A DNA stretch of 64,000 nt from contig NC_088864.1 in the NCBI RefSeq assembly GCF_032884065.1, forward strand, positions 19,361,999 to 19,425,998. The letters run 5' to 3'. Position 1 is the stretch's first letter. Each line of letters begins with the position of its first letter. Both the position numbers and the translations under genes were made by a program. Origin of the DNA: Artemia franciscana. Lineage: Eukaryota > Arthropoda > Branchiopoda > Anostraca > Artemiidae. This document shows positions 1-11,061 of this stretch, in pieces. The notes below the pieces were generated by a model, which was not told where the DNA came from, made no database searches, and saw only the letters and a program-made list of their open reading frames with translations.

Positions 1-1108
1 TTGCACGATCGAATAAACAAAATAATCGTAATGGAAGCTGCTGCAGATTTTTAAACTTACTTTTTCTATCTTTAAGTAGGGAAAAGGGCTTAAGTGAAAC
101 TGAAGTTTTCCAAAAAGATAGTGAAAAACAGAAAGGGTATCGAAAGTATTAATCACTTTGTACAAATGAGAATTTGAGTTAGTGTCGTCATCTCTATATA
201 TTAAAACCGACTAAATCATTATTATTACATTAAATTATTATTAAATCAGCATTATTTCATAAGACGTGGTAGCGTATGCCCTTTAGGCTACTAATTATGC
301 CCTTTAGGCAAAGCTCTCTCTCTCTCTCTGTTATCTTTAACCCCTTGAAAAATATAAATAAAGACCAATAAAGAAAAAAACTAGTATCTTTTAATATATG
401 CTCCTCCTTGTAACTCCGATGTTGCTGGGAAGCACTTGATAGGAGGAATTTGCTTTGTATTACTTTTACTCCAATACTTTACAAAATTTTTCCTAAACGC
501 TTAGCATTTTACACATCATTTTTTCCCTGTTTTCAACGACTCAAAAATAGTAATTCGATATAAGAGGAAACCTATGAAATATCCTTCTCAAATAAATTTT
601 TGCGACAGCATTTTTAAGTAGAAACCAAAAATAGAATATGCTCCCTAGTTCCTTTCTCCATCCCTCTAGCTCCGTCCTGATCTCCCTTCCTCTTTTATCC
701 ATTTCAGAAGTCTTTACGTCTGAGGTTTCCAAAAAAAAGAAAAAAGTTAATTATCATGATTACTTACTTAAACTTAAGAATTATAAAAAAAAAATAAGCT
801 ACCTTTTATGAATGTTAGTTTTGCTCTTCTGGAAAATCATCAAAATGTTAGTTAGTCTGAAATGAATCAACTAAGTCAAATAAAGCTTGCAAGAGATTTT
901 TCCGTAACAACAATTTCCTTTATATGTACCGCCTGTATGTTTTGGAAAGAATACTACCAAAAGATGTCGGAACCAGCATTGCTATTCTTTGAAATCTCTT
1001 CTTTTGCTTCTTTTATCTATATTTTCCTTTTCGCTTTTAAAGTTCTTGAGTTTCACCAATTTTGTTTGTATTCTATGAAGATTTCTTACCATTGTGAATA
1101 AATTTTAG
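1..1108. other. AT-rich intronic or flanking sequence
   Basis: No gene, repeat family or RNA is recognised here. There is a short CT microsatellite near 309-329. A 79-codon ORF at 862-1,101 runs up to the splice acceptor of the next exon but shows no coding signature that I recognise. If the exon at 1,109 is real, this stretch is the intron in front of it. Confidence 0.4.
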
Positions 1109-1233
1109 TCTGAAGACAAGAAATTCAAAATTACCGGATCGTTGTTTGGCCCGATGTTAGTTCTTGAGGAAATGATGAGAGAATCCTTGGTACCACAGGT
1201 CACGAGAGATACATTGAAATTGTTTCTACTCAA
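1109..1233 (+). CDS. Internal coding exon, penultimate exon of an unidentified (possibly PPR-like) gene
   Basis: The exon has a 3' splice site (AATTTTAG) just before 1,109 and a consensus donor (CAA|GTAAGTTTT) at 1,234. Of the three frames only one is open: 41 codons plus two bases, starting SEDKKFKITGSLFGPML and containing LVLEEMMRESLVPQVTRDTL. The intron after it is phase 2 (AA|G), which matches the phase required by the exon at 11,825. The segment LVLEEMMRESLVPQVT resembles the second helix and loop of a pentatricopeptide (PPR) unit, proteins that usually bind organellar RNA. That resemblance is weak and is inference. I do not recognise the gene. Codon use is less AT-driven than the flanks. 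Earlier exons would lie left of the window. Confidence 0.5.
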
Positions 1234-1307
1234 GTAAGTTTTACATATGTTTATCTTATACCAGTTTTATTTTTATTAGTTGTTCTCATTAATTTAATGT
1301 TTGAAAT

Positions 1308-1880
1308 AGGTAAAATTCTAGTTTAGTGACTTTTTGCTATCTTGGAAAGGGGTTAAGTTAGGAAAATGAAACTTTTGGGGATGGGTCTACAGGCCAAATT
1401 ATATCCCAGGAAGACATTTAAAGTACCCACCTCTACTCCTTCTCCCTCTAGAGGGCCCTGAAATTTGCCTACATGACAGGTCGCCTATTGAAATTTTGAC
1501 AAAACAATATTTTACCTAAATTTTCACTTACCAGTTGCTTTTCTCTGTCTTTAGTTCTGAAAATGCAATTCCTGTTTGAGTAGAATTCTGAGCCATATCA
1601 ATGCTTTTTTTTTCAAAATTTAGGAAACATATTTGCATATCTTTAAAACCTTATAAATTAGGATCGAGCAAAGTTTTGCAAGGTTTCACTTTTATAACAC
1701 ACATATTTTCAAAGGTCATCAAAGGTCAGGACCCTCAAGAAGGAGAGGGGTTGGAGGTATGTACTTCAAAATACCTTCCCAGGACATACTTTAGCATGTA
1801 GACCGATCCCCGAAAGTTTCATTTTCCTAACCTAACCGCTTTCCGAGATAGCAAGAAGTCACTAAACTAGAATTTTACCT
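1308..1880. repeat. Palindromic (long terminal inverted repeat) element, copy 1
   Basis: The left arm begins AGGTAAAATTCTAGTTTAGT and the right arm ends with its near-perfect complement. The arms are about 150-165 bp and include a TCTACAGGCC / TAGACC block and a TCTCCCTCTAGAGGG-like block. The centre is about 240 bp and has no coding capacity. Copy 2 lies at 26,488-27,460. Long arms and no ORF fit a MITE or fold-back element mobilised in trans; the superfamily is not known. Target-site duplications are not clear, because the complementarity continues weakly into the flanks. Confidence 0.7.
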
Positions 1881-2296
1881 TTAAAATAAAATGAACAACT
1901 GGCAAGTGGGTCTGTAATATGGTACCTCTTGAATATCCCGCTATTCTTGTCATTCAATATAAGAGGCAACAGGAACTTAGCATAGGCATAGAATGTGGTT
2001 TGTATGGTCTTCTTTTTGTTGTGAAGGTTTCCACGAGAGAACAGATGAGGAATTATAATTGCAGTATAAAGGCTTGCAAGCAGGGATTCGTTCTAACGAT
2101 TCTTGTTTGCAACATGTGATCTGTATAATGCCTGAAAATAATATGGTTCAGAGATGATCGATTGACCTGAAATGTTAAGGGCACAAGGAGTTTTAGTACA
2201 TGAGGGATTCACAGGGTTTAGAATTTACCGTGGTATTGGTTAGTTGAAAAAAAATTTTAAGGGCCGTTTAAAAAAAGGCTGTGATTCTTATTTTGT
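1881..2296. other. Unassigned intronic DNA
   Basis: Nothing is recognised. A 66-codon ORF here has no supporting features. Confidence 0.4.
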
Positions 2297-2545
2297 TGAA
2301 TATTGGTGAAACGAGTCATGTCTCAAAAATAGCGATGAATTTTGGCGTCACATTTTCGGCGTCTGCAAGTGATTCATATTTCTGTTGAAATATTGATATT
2401 GGGCGAATATTGGCGAAACGGATCATGTATAAAATACCGAGGAACTTTCGGTGTCACATTTTCGGCATCTGCAGGTGATTCAGATTTCTGTTTAAATTTT
2501 GATATTGGGCGTATGTTGGCGAAACGGATCATGTCTGATAAATAA
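2297..2545. repeat. Short tandem array, about 106-bp unit
   Basis: The block GTCACATTTTCGGC starts at 2,347 and again at 2,453. The flanking motif ATTGGCGAAACG(G/A)ATCATGT recurs at the same spacing. About 2.4 diverged units are present. ORFs in both orientations across the array are by-products of the repetition. Confidence 0.7.
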
Positions 2546-3020
2546 TGAAGAATTTTGTCAGTGACGTTTAGCAGAAGGATTTCTATTGCTTGAAAGAAGC
2601 ACAATGATTTCTTCATTCATTGTAGTTCATGAGATATTGTTGCTGGAAAGTGATGTTGATATTATGTGGGACTGCCACGTCATTGCTTATCTTAACATGG
2701 TAATTATGTGATCTTATGTAAATAATGGGCTGTGAAATTTGAATTATATAATAGCCAAAAATTCGTGAGCGCTTCAATAACGCTAGGCTCTGACCAAAAA
2801 CGGTACATTTGTGCACAGCAATCTCATAAGAAATTGATTGAAATAAGAAAATGTGATTGAAATAAGAAAATTTCTAGAAAGCAGTATTCTTGTGAAGACG
2901 TATCTAGAAAGTATACCAATAGTGTTTTCTATTAGTGTTCTATTTTCAATAGTATATATTTGGAATGTCAAGTTTTATTTGTTTGAAAAAAAATGTACAC
3001 TTTTTTGGTGCTGAAAACTA
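2546..3020. other. Unassigned intronic DNA
   Basis: AT-rich. A short direct repeat, TGATTGAAATAAGAAAAT, occurs twice near 2,833-2,870. Nothing else is recognised. Confidence 0.4.
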
Positions 3021-3727
3021 AATTGTTCTGCCTCATATCCGTTCTTAAGCAACAGTATATCCCTCAGTCAGTAAACTGTAGGACAACCTTCAGCATAGTT
3101 AATGCCCGGCCATTTCGAGGTGCCTTGTATATTCTTGTGCCTCCTGTGTAGGCTAGACTTTGAGGTCCCTAGACTTGAAGTTAGCCTTAAAAAAAAAGCT
3201 TGGAATTTTGATAATATTTCCGCCTTGAAATTGCATATTTTTATGAATTCCCCTTGTCTGGTTCACTTTGAAAGTTAAACTGTTAGTAGTTGACCCTAAA
3301 CCTTAAAATGGAAGTCCAAAAAGGATAGTGAAGGATGTATAGTTGATATTTGGGGCCTTGTATTGAATAGATTGACGGTCCTTTCATTCCATTTCTGCTG
3401 AAGCCAAGAATTTGTCTTGTAAAAACAGAATTGATCTCTGCAGTTTTAGCCTCTTCAAGAATAAACCAATCCCCTTCTTTTGGTTTTTTGTATTCTTCTG
3501 TGCAGTTTTATTTTTGGTGGCTGTTTTAGAAACCTATTGAATTAATTTTAGGCATATGTTTTCGCAAAGAATATAAATAAGCTAGATGATGACAAGGTAC
3601 AGGACCAGGTGAAATATGACTAAATCCCAACAATTGATTTCTGATAATCCATAGTTGCTTGGGAGCTTAACGATCCTCCATTTCCACTAAAAGAAAGTAT
3701 AGAGATTCTTCTCTGGTGGCTTCATTC
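3021..3727 (+). repeat. Segmental duplication, upstream copy, first part
   Basis: This block aligns along its length with 10,135-10,888. Both open with AATTGTTCTG and share landmarks such as GCTAGACTTTGAGG, the TTTTAGCCTCTTCAA block and CTGATAATCCATAGCTGC/T. Its partner block continues at 8,165-9,050. The two parts are contiguous in the downstream copy, so this copy was split by later insertions (F/M repeat plus LINE-A). Divergence is moderate, with many small indels. Confidence 0.8.
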
Positions 3728-3759
3728 AATATAAATATCATTGTATATTAATCATACCT

Positions 3760-3850
3760 AACAATTCGTGGTAACGAACTGCAAGTAGGGAACGATGTGG
3801 CTCAATAGTTACCAAAACTCTAAAAACAGAGTGTTGGTAATAGTAGTTAC
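3760..3850 (+). repeat. F/M repeat copy 1, left end (split by LINE-A)
   Basis: Starts with the hairpin CAATTCGTGGTAACGAACTG (8-bp stem, GGTA loop, one G-T pair), followed by GGCTCAATAGT and AAACTCTAAAAA. It matches the left end of F/M copy 3 at 58,345. The rest of this copy resumes after LINE-A at about 7,130. The short iterated GTAGTTACGTAAA motif at 3,838-3,903 probably belongs to the LINE-A tail. Confidence 0.65.
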
Positions 3851-3930
3851 GTAAAAAGTAGTAGTTACGTATAGTAGTTACGTAAAGTAGTTACGTAAAA
3901 AGAACCAAATTTTGATGCTTATGACTTACT

Positions 3931-4574
3931 TTACTTGGCGTAAGTCCCACCTGGCCTTGGTGGTCGTCTCTGGGCCTCTCTCCTCACGAGCGAATGTATA
4001 TGTTTTCTATACTGCTCTCTGTATTGTGCCATTCTGAGAAGATCAAGGAGGTTGTAGTGGAACAACTTCTCCTTCCAGCGCTTCGGAGGGCGACCGCGAG
4101 GGCGGGAACAGTGGACGCGTTCGAAGGCAATTTTCGGTAGTTGGTCTTTGGACATGCGCTGGACGTGGCCAAGCCACCTCAGTTGTTGGACGTGGATGCT
4201 GTCCAGGATGGTAGTGTTATACAGCTCTCTTTCGAGTAGGTCGGTATTTGAGACTCGATCTACGTGTGTTATACTCGTGATACGGCACATCAGTTTTATC
4301 TCAAACGCGTAAGTTACCTGGAGTCATCTACCCTGACTGTCCATGCTTCACAGCTGTACATAGCTACAGGAATGACGATGGGCCAGAATAGTTTAAGTCT
4401 TAGCTCCACAGAGATTCGATTTTGCTTCCATATTGGCATCAGAGCTTTGATGCCGGTGCTACCAAGAGCTAGGCGTCTTTTGTTGTCCACTGAGTGATTA
4501 TTGTCACTTATGATCTGGATATGCGAAGAGATGCGAAGATTCATATCCCCAGATATGCGAAGCTGTCTACCCAT
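3931..4574 (-). pseudogene. LINE-A C-terminal segment of the polyprotein
   Basis: Two overlapping-frame pieces, 4,314-4,574 and 3,931-4,290. The first has the YSCEAWTV motif found after the thumb of many RTE/I-type reverse transcriptases. The second has QLRWLGHVQRMSKDQLPKIAF followed by a GRPPKRW motif, the usual C-terminal signature of this protein type. A frameshift between the pieces disrupts the product. No ribonuclease H domain is seen. Confidence 0.8.
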
Positions 4575-4589
4575 TCTATTTCCTCTCCA

Positions 4590-5147
4590 TTAAGCTTTAT
4601 TTGGGTGGGGATGGACTATTGAACCTTGAAACGCGCATAGCTTTCGTTTGTCCTCGTTGATTTCCATTCCGAAGGTTCTTGTAACAACTTCCAGGTTATC
4701 TGCTTTGGTATCAGCGACGGATCCGATGAGCTTGTCGATGGTGTCTGCGTATGCCGGCTTGTCGATTACGATCCCTCCTTTCATTGCCCCATTGGTTGCT
4801 TCAACATGCAACATTCCACATTGGAGGAAGAGATTAAAAATGTGAGGTGAGAGGATATATGCTTGTAAAACACCTGAAGAAGTTTGGAATTCTTCGGTCG
4901 TTCCCTCAGCTGTTTGTACTTGACTTCTAAACCTCTCATACATGTTACGAATGAGTGATACGATATTTGACGGGACGCCGTAATTTAGGAATATATGCCA
5001 AAGGCCTTCCCTCCAGCTTAAGTCGAAACCTTGTTTGAAGTCAATGAAGAGTTGATAGAGGTCCTGACAGTATTCAAGGTATTTTTCCTTACTTGACGGA
5101 TGACAAAAAATCTTGTCTATCTTTGAGCGGTTTGCTTGGAAACCCGC
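4590..5147 (-). pseudogene. LINE-A reverse transcriptase palm region
   Basis: The minus-strand translation contains FIDFKQGFDLSWREGLWHIF (motif A region; the usual AFD is GFD), GVLQAYILSPHIFNLF (motif B) and PAYADTIDKL (motif C; the second catalytic aspartate of YADD is replaced by Thr). Motif C loss would inactivate polymerisation even without the frameshifts at both ends of the 4,590-4,943 ORF. Confidence 0.8.
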
Positions 5148-5890
5148 CTAATACTCAGGGATGATGTGACTGGTTAGTACTTTTATTCTGTCCAGTAGTA
5201 TCCTGGTTAACATTTTGGCAGGTTCGCTTGTCAGGCTGATTGGACGGTAATTGTCACATTTGGCTCTGGACCCTTTTTTATGCAGAGGAACTATGGTAGC
5301 GGAACACCAGGTTTTCGGGAAATATTCCTTGTCCCGGGCATCTGTGGCAATTCCGTGGTAGAGGTCTGTTACGACTTTCAGGATTTCTGCTTGCAATCCA
5401 TCTGTTCCAGGCGATTTATTTAATTTGAGTGACTTCAGTGCAGCTCTTCTGAGTGGTGGTAGGCTTGGTTCCGAAGGGGAGATGGTTAAGTTCCTAAGAA
5501 CAGCAGGGTCAGGATTGATTGGGGGGCTGAACTTTTCATGAAAATGTTGTTTCCACTTCTCTCTTATTTCTGTTGCGCTGTTGATGGGAGTCCTGTCCTT
5601 ATCCAGGAGTACATTCATAAGTGTAGTTTTGCACCTCTTGTAGTCGCGGTTAGAGTGCGTTTGATCTTCTTTTTCGTTAGTCGCTTAAGATGCTTATAAG
5701 TATCTCTGCTTTCCAGGTCTTGCCTATTAGCGACAGCACGCTTGTCTTTACACAGTTGAATGATCTCGTCGGTGATCCATAGCTTTTTGGAGCCGTTAGT
5801 TCTTCCAAGGACTGTTTCGGCTGTCTGAATATCTTGGTACTCTTGTCGACTAGGGCGTCTAAATCTATTTCCTCTGGACTCATTGAACAA
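5148..5890 (-). pseudogene. LINE-A linker and reverse transcriptase fingers
   Basis: Two frames meet near 5,615. The 5,615-5,890 piece is a basic linker with KKLWITDEIIQLCKDKRAVA. The 5,148-5,618 piece has KSPGTDGLQAEILK and CDNYRPISLTSEPAKMLTRI, classic finger motifs (motifs 0-2) of non-LTR reverse transcriptases. It then reaches a stop just before the palm. Confidence 0.85.
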
Positions 5891-6149
5891 TTCTATAAGA
5901 GGGTTTTGAAAGTCAAGTCGAGATTCATCCGGTAGCGGTTACGAGTTGACTCGTCTTTCAGAAGCTCGATACGAAATCTTGGGACTTTTTTCTGGAGTTT
6001 TGTTGCCGACTTCAGACGGAGGCAGAAAGATATCATTACCAGTGGGTGATCGCTGTAAAAGTCTCTTCCTTCAAGAACAACTGTGTCTAGCGTGCTAGTT
6101 TTCCAGGGTTTCGGGACAAGTTCATAGTCGATGCAGTTTTTGCTGGTTC

Positions 6150-6765
6150 CATCAGGTGATCTCTACGTGACTTTTTGTCCCTCTTTGTGTTGAGAATAGT
6201 GTTGGCCACTACTAGCTCGTTGTCCAAGCAGTATTCCAGAAGGCACTCGCATCTTCATTTTCTTGTGCCATGTCGAGGTTTTCCATGCCGTCTTCATTAC
6301 CGACGGGCTTTGCGGCAACTACTGCATTAAAGTCTCCATTGACGAGAAGTATGTTTTTTTTTTGGAATGGAGTCTATGAGGCTTTGGAGTTGGCTGTAAA
6401 ATTCCACTGAGTCTTCATCGCTACGAGAAGAATCTGGCGCATAAACCTGGACTTTGCTCAGGTTAACGGTCGTGCCTTTGAGTCGGATAGCAATGATACG
6501 TTCAGATACTGGAGTTGTGGAGATAAGTGATCTCTTTGCTTTCGTCGAAAGAATAAATCCTACTCCTTGGCGATAAATTCCATCGTTACGACCTGACAAA
6601 AGTAGTGTTGTGTCCCCAATCTTGTCAACACCAGTTACTGGAAAATGAGTTCCTGACAGACCAATGATGTCCCATTTATACCTGTTGATTTCTCGGACAA
6701 GCAGATTCTTCTTTTCTTCCTAAGCCTGGGCCCTTAAATTTAGATTTCCTATTGCCAATGTTGTT
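6150..6765 (-). pseudogene. LINE-A apurinic-type endonuclease domain
   Basis: The open part, 6,327-6,599, carries RQGVGFILSTKAKRSL and LSKVQVYAPDSS (motif YAPD). Upstream in another frame is NRYKWDIIGLSGTHFP, where the usual catalytic E of LSET is lost (LSGT). Downstream there is a GDFNA match. These are the ordered motifs of the exonuclease-endonuclease-phosphatase fold that nicks target DNA to prime LINE reverse transcription. Frameshifts flank the central ORF. Confidence 0.8.
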
Positions 6766-7129
6766 TTGGGGGTAAAGAGGGGCGGGGGTCCGATGCAGGA
6801 TTTGTCATGTTGGAAATTGTGGTTGCGGCGTAGCCGCTCGTCAGGTCATCAGTAATCTTTCCAATGGAGCCGATTGTCACATCGTCGGCTCCCCTTGACG
6901 TGGTATCTGGCTCGTTGGTTGCCCTGGGCGTGGTATCTGGTTCCTCGGTTGCCCCGGACGCCGTAAACGGTATCGCACGGTAACGGTATCGTTCTTGTAA
7001 GTTTTCTTGTCTTCATCATTATAAGATTTGAGAGCAATATCTGAGAAGAAAGGATGCTCAGCTAGATTTCGAGATGGCGGCAAGCTACTCCTCTGTATCT
7101 AGCAGGGGCCGTTGACTCGTGTAAGAGTT

Positions 7130-8160
7130 CATCCGCCCTGATGCTTATTCAAAATGCATTAAATTTACTCAAGTTTAAATGTTACCCTTCAAAATTTTAG
7201 AGGAAAATACCCCCCAGGAGTTCTTAATGAGAATCGAACCATTAAATTCAGCATATCTGAGAACATTGCTTTAGATGGTTCTAGCTCCTGTATACAAAAT
7301 TGGAATATCGTATTTTTCGCTACAAACAAAATTAAGGATGTGTGTTTATTTGTTTGTTTTTCGTTTTATTTTTCCAAGGGTGATCGTATTGACCTAGCAA
7401 TCTTAGAAGATCGGGTGAGGGCTCATGTTATCGAAAATCAGAAGCTCTAGTGCCCTTCTTAAGTGACCAAAATGCTGGAGGGCAGCTAGCCCCCCTCCCC
7501 GCCCTTTTTTTTACTGAAGTCGTTCCATCAAACTTTTGAGATATTTTATTCAGTATAGACGAAATATCTATCAACTATGTCTTTTAGGATGACTTGATCC
7601 CCCACAGCCCTCAGGAGAAGGGGAATAAGTTATTAACTTGGCCCATTGTGTACATATGGTATTAGCTATTGGAAAATCTATAACCATTTTTTTTTTTGAG
7701 GGGGGGGGGCTCCTGGGGGGATTTTTTAAGGAGAAATATTTCGTGAGGAAGGGAATTTTCCAGGATTGGATGCTGGATTTCCCTGCATTGTTTAAAAAAC
7801 TAGAAGAGATTAAAAAACTAGTTTATTTTAACTGAAAGTAAGGAGCAGCATTAAAACGTAAATCTAACAGAAATTATTACGCATGTGAGGGGGGTTGCCA
7901 CATCCTCGATATCTCACTCTTTATGCTAAATTTATTTTTAGAACTTAAAAAAAAGCTTCTTATTGTAATTAAACGACCCTTGTCTTTCATTAGTCATTTT
8001 TAAATGATTGGAACAAAAGGTCAAACTTTGGCGCAAAGAGCGAGGTATTGAGGAGGGGGCGACCCTCCTTATTTCCGGAATAATTTCTGTTCGTTTTATG
8101 TTTATGCTGGTCCTTACTTTCAGTTGAAAAAACTAGTTTTTTAAATTCAGTTTTTATTTA
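7130..8160 (+). repeat. F/M repeat copy 1, right part
   Basis: 7,130-7,330 continues the F module (CCCCCAGGAG, TCTAGCTCCTGTATACAA). 7,370-7,810 is the M module, starting GGTGATCGTATTGACC. 7,815-7,925 and about 8,030-8,145 are inverted arms built on AACTGAAAGTAAGGAGC and TAACAGAAATTATTACGCAT. The same order occurs at 58,345-58,635 plus 60,571-61,700. Poly-G and poly-C tracts are frequent. No real ORF; the 65- and 61-codon frames here are incidental. Confidence 0.75.
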
Positions 8161-8164
8161 AAAA

Positions 8165-9050
8165 CTTAAGCGTGTTATAAACGTGAAACCCTTATGTAGG
8201 TGGGTAAAACAGTCGCCGAAATTGGTGCTGGAGGTGTTGTGCTGATTTTAATTACAGTTTTTCAATCGACTTGTTTTTCTAATTTATTGGAATTTTTTTC
8301 AGTATGTATCTTAAATAGTCGTTCCTATGCTAAAACACCATATTTGCAGCAAACATATAAAATTGAACCAGATAGAAAAATATAAATTATAAATGCGTAT
8401 AAAATTATGTACATTTCTGTAAGAAGATGTGGTTTAATTCCATGGTTCCTTTTTTTTATGCAAATCGTCACTTTTCAAGCCAGTCACTTTACTTCTTAAG
8501 TGGAGCATATATATCAGGTTGCCAAGATACTCCACCTTTTGGCCTTTATTGTATTTGCCTGTTGCTACTATTTTAAGTTTTGACTCAGTGGAAAGAATGG
8601 AAGTTTTGAATCTTTACATTTTTTATTAGTAAACCGTGTTGGATTAAGGTTGAACATATTTGTCTTTCAAGTGAATTGTATGTCTATATTTCTATTTATG
8701 TTATTTTACTGGTAAAAATTCATGTTTTCTTGTTCCCTTCCTCTCCCCTCCTAAAAAAAGGGGGGAGACTTCAAGCTGACCTACGGATTCTGTCTAGTCA
8801 GTGGAATCTTGGAAGGGTTGACATCTCCAGTTTTCTTTACTATTTTCTAAGGTTAATGACCGTTATGGTCCACTTCTTTGAATTCGCTATAAAGAAAAAA
8901 ATTTCTTCCATCGGCATGTTTAGTAAAGATGGTTTCCTTTTATGGCTATTTGTTCTTCAGGAAAAAATTCAGCTCTTGTTCAAACTGTAGAAAATGCAGC
9001 TGATCCAGTAAGTGGATCGTGAAAATTGAGCATGAATGAGTCCATGGTTG
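8165..9050 (+). repeat. Segmental duplication, upstream copy, second part
   Basis: Aligns with 11,062-11,900. Shared landmarks include AAAACAGTCGC(C/A)GAAATTGG, TGCCAAG(A/T)(T/A)ACTCCA and TTTTTTAGTAAA-like blocks, a C-rich/G-rich foldback near 8,745-8,765, and a splice acceptor before a copy of the last exon (8,961). Long 61- and 104-codon ORFs here are not conserved in the other copy, so I do not call them genes. Confidence 0.8.
8961..9030 (+). pseudogene. Decayed duplicate of the last exon of the 11.8-kb gene
   Basis: The acceptor TTGTTCTTCAG survives. The sequence after it matches the functional-looking exon at 11,825 (CAGCTCTTG, TTCAAAC, AGAAAATGCAGCT), but small indels and substitutions change the frame and put stop codons early. 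If spliced it would give a different short C-terminus. Pseudo-exon is the simpler reading. An alternative terminal exon cannot be excluded. Confidence 0.55.
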
Positions 9051-9760
9051 TAAACTTCTGAGGTTTCTCAAGAGAAACTTTCGCAGGGTTTGCTTGTCAT
9101 TTATTTATTTGTTGTTATTTATTTATTATATGTTATTTATGTATTTATCGTGAATTTACGTAATTTCTGCTTGGACAATTTTTATTCAGCTAATTTTGTT
9201 AGAAGTGCAAGCTATTTGAAAAAGCCACACCTTTTTAAAATGACCTATTTTACATTCTGAAGACTGTTACTGACTCTAGGTGGGAGTAAGCAACATTCTA
9301 TGCTTGAAAATCACGCGCTGAAATAAGCATTCCTCTTCGATGTGTTCGTAAAAAGTATCAACTCGACGTTCTTCCCTCCCCAATTGATGTCATTGTATGA
9401 AGTTTAACATCACTGATGTTTATTATGTTGTGATAGGGGTGTGTTTTTTCCGCAATATTTGTATTTATTTGTTGTTTTTTTGTACTATAGTGGATATGAT
9501 AATAAATAAAACAAAATCTACTTTAGAAGAAAAATGTAAAATTAAATCTCCCAAGAAAAAAACTTGTCCGAAGAAATAGTGTTTTTTCTTATTTTTTAAC
9601 CCTTTCTCCCTCCCTCCTCCCTCCCTCTCATGAGTATTTTAGAGATAAGTAACACTGTCAAAGCATTTATATACGAAAAAAGATCAGATCGTAGGCCAGC
9701 TTTATTGTTGGCCAATTGGAAGATGATCCAGGAAAGAACAGTTCCAGGTATGTATTGTTT
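9051..9760. other. Unassigned intronic DNA
   Basis: AT-rich, with a TTTATTTATT-type low-complexity run near 9,100-9,140 and a C/T-rich run at 9,600-9,630. No feature is recognised. Confidence 0.4.
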
Positions 9761-9765
9761 CGTGC

Positions 9766-10045
9766 GCAATGAAGCTTGAGTGTGGTAGAATACTTTCATT
9801 CCTTGGTGGTCTAGTTTCTAAAAGACATGATCAGTTCGATCTGAGTGTTTATTATAAGCCAACACACAGCAATGAATATAGTGGTGTCACTCATACACAA
9901 ACTCCAACCATTCTTAATCTCACTTGGTAAGAGAGCCCTTAGTGGGTGTATATCTAAGCTTGAATCAATCTCAGAATTTTGCCACATTAATGATATACCA
10001 GTTGGAAATGGTTACTCAGTTCAATTTGCCAAAAATCAATGTTGA
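9766..10045 (+). mobile_element. Penelope-like element reverse transcriptase relic
   Basis: The frame at 9,781-9,930 reads RILSFLGGLVSKRHDQ then FDLSVYYKPTHSNEY. This matches the LPFLD....L.VYRKPTHT.RY segment that is diagnostic of Penelope-like reverse transcriptases. A frameshift leads into 9,845-10,045, which reads LGKRALSGC then PVGNGYSVQF, the RA...C....NGYP..F pattern expected downstream. The GIY-YIG endonuclease part is not seen. This is an old 3' fragment. Confidence 0.65.
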
Positions 10046-10134
10046 ATGAGTGTCTCGTGATAAAAAAAAAAGCTATCATTGAGGAAGTGAAGGATGCATG
10101 GCTTGTCCATCTCAAGTTACCTTTTATCAAAGTA

Positions 10135-10888
10135 AATTGTTCTGGCTCATTTCAGCTCTTAAACAACCGTTTTTTCCTTAGTCAATTAAGTGAAGCATAA
10201 GTTTCAACATAGTTAATACCCTACCATTTTGTGATCCCTTGCATCTTTAAGATGCCTCCTATTTAAGCTAGACTTTGAGGACTTAAGTATAACTGAGGAC
10301 GATGACTGTTGCTGAAAAAGAAAGAAGCTTGCCTGAAAAAGAAAAGGCTTCAGGATGTTGACAATATTTCAAAATTGAAATTGCACGTTTTTATAAATCC
10401 CTCTTATCCGGTTCACCGATCGGTTTGATAGATTTAAAATGTTAGTAGTTACCTCTAAATCTTAAAAACTGGAAATCTATGAAGATAAGCAAGTATAACC
10501 GATATTTTGGGTCCTGTATTGAGTAAAATGAAGAAGCTTGCATTCCAGTCCTGCATAAATAAAAAAAAATTGTAAAAAAAACACAATTGATTGCTGCAGT
10601 TTTAGCCTCTTCAAAAATAAGTTATCCCCTTCTTTTGATCTTCTGAATTCTTTTGTACGGTTTTGTTTTTGGTTGCTGTTTTGAACGTCTATTGAATTCA
10701 TCTTTGGTATATGTATTTGTAGAGAATATAAATTTAAAGAAGGCCAATAGTAACAAGGTAAAGGACAAGTTGTAATATCACTTAATTCTAGCGATTGATG
10801 CCTGATAATCCATAGCTGCATGTGAGCTTGATCCTCCTCTATTTCTACTAAAAGAAAATACTGGCTTTCTCCTCGGATGGCTTCTTTT
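10135..10888 (+). repeat. Segmental duplication, downstream copy, first part
   Basis: Homologous to 3,021-3,727. Here it runs on to the second part with only about 170 bp between, so this copy shows the arrangement before the F/M and LINE-A insertions. The minus-strand 114-codon ORF at 10,477-10,821 is not conserved in the other copy. Confidence 0.8.
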
Positions 10889-11061
10889 AGTGGACTTTGA
10901 TTTCATCACAAGTACCCTCTGTAATAGCTCGTACATGTTTTAATTGAGATTTTAATTTGATTCAATGCTTAAATATTTTATAAACATTATCTAATTAACG
11001 TAAATTCATATAGAAATCAAGTAACAGTCACATAAAAAATGTGTTTCATTCATACTGATTA

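Larger units (their letters stand above)
3850..7130 (-). mobile_element. LINE-A: RTE-like non-LTR retrotransposon, inactivated
   Basis: On the minus strand the order is a 5' segment with a repeated basic, Pro/Gln-rich peptide (6,850-7,080), an apurinic-type endonuclease, a linker, a reverse transcriptase and a C-terminal segment ending in the RWLGHVQRM type motif. This layout matches the animal endonuclease-reverse transcriptase proteins often annotated 'craniofacial development protein 2-like'. RTE or a neighbouring clade is my best guess. Several frameshifts and stops break the frame. The 3' end carries iterated TTTACGTAACTAC units, the kind of simple tail typical of such LINEs. It sits inside an F/M repeat, whose two parts flank it. 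Confidence 0.85.

Noticed and set aside
8676..8990. 104-codon ORF in the segmental duplication
   Set aside because: Not open in the homologous copy at 11.6-11.9 kb, and it runs over the decayed exon copy in another frame.
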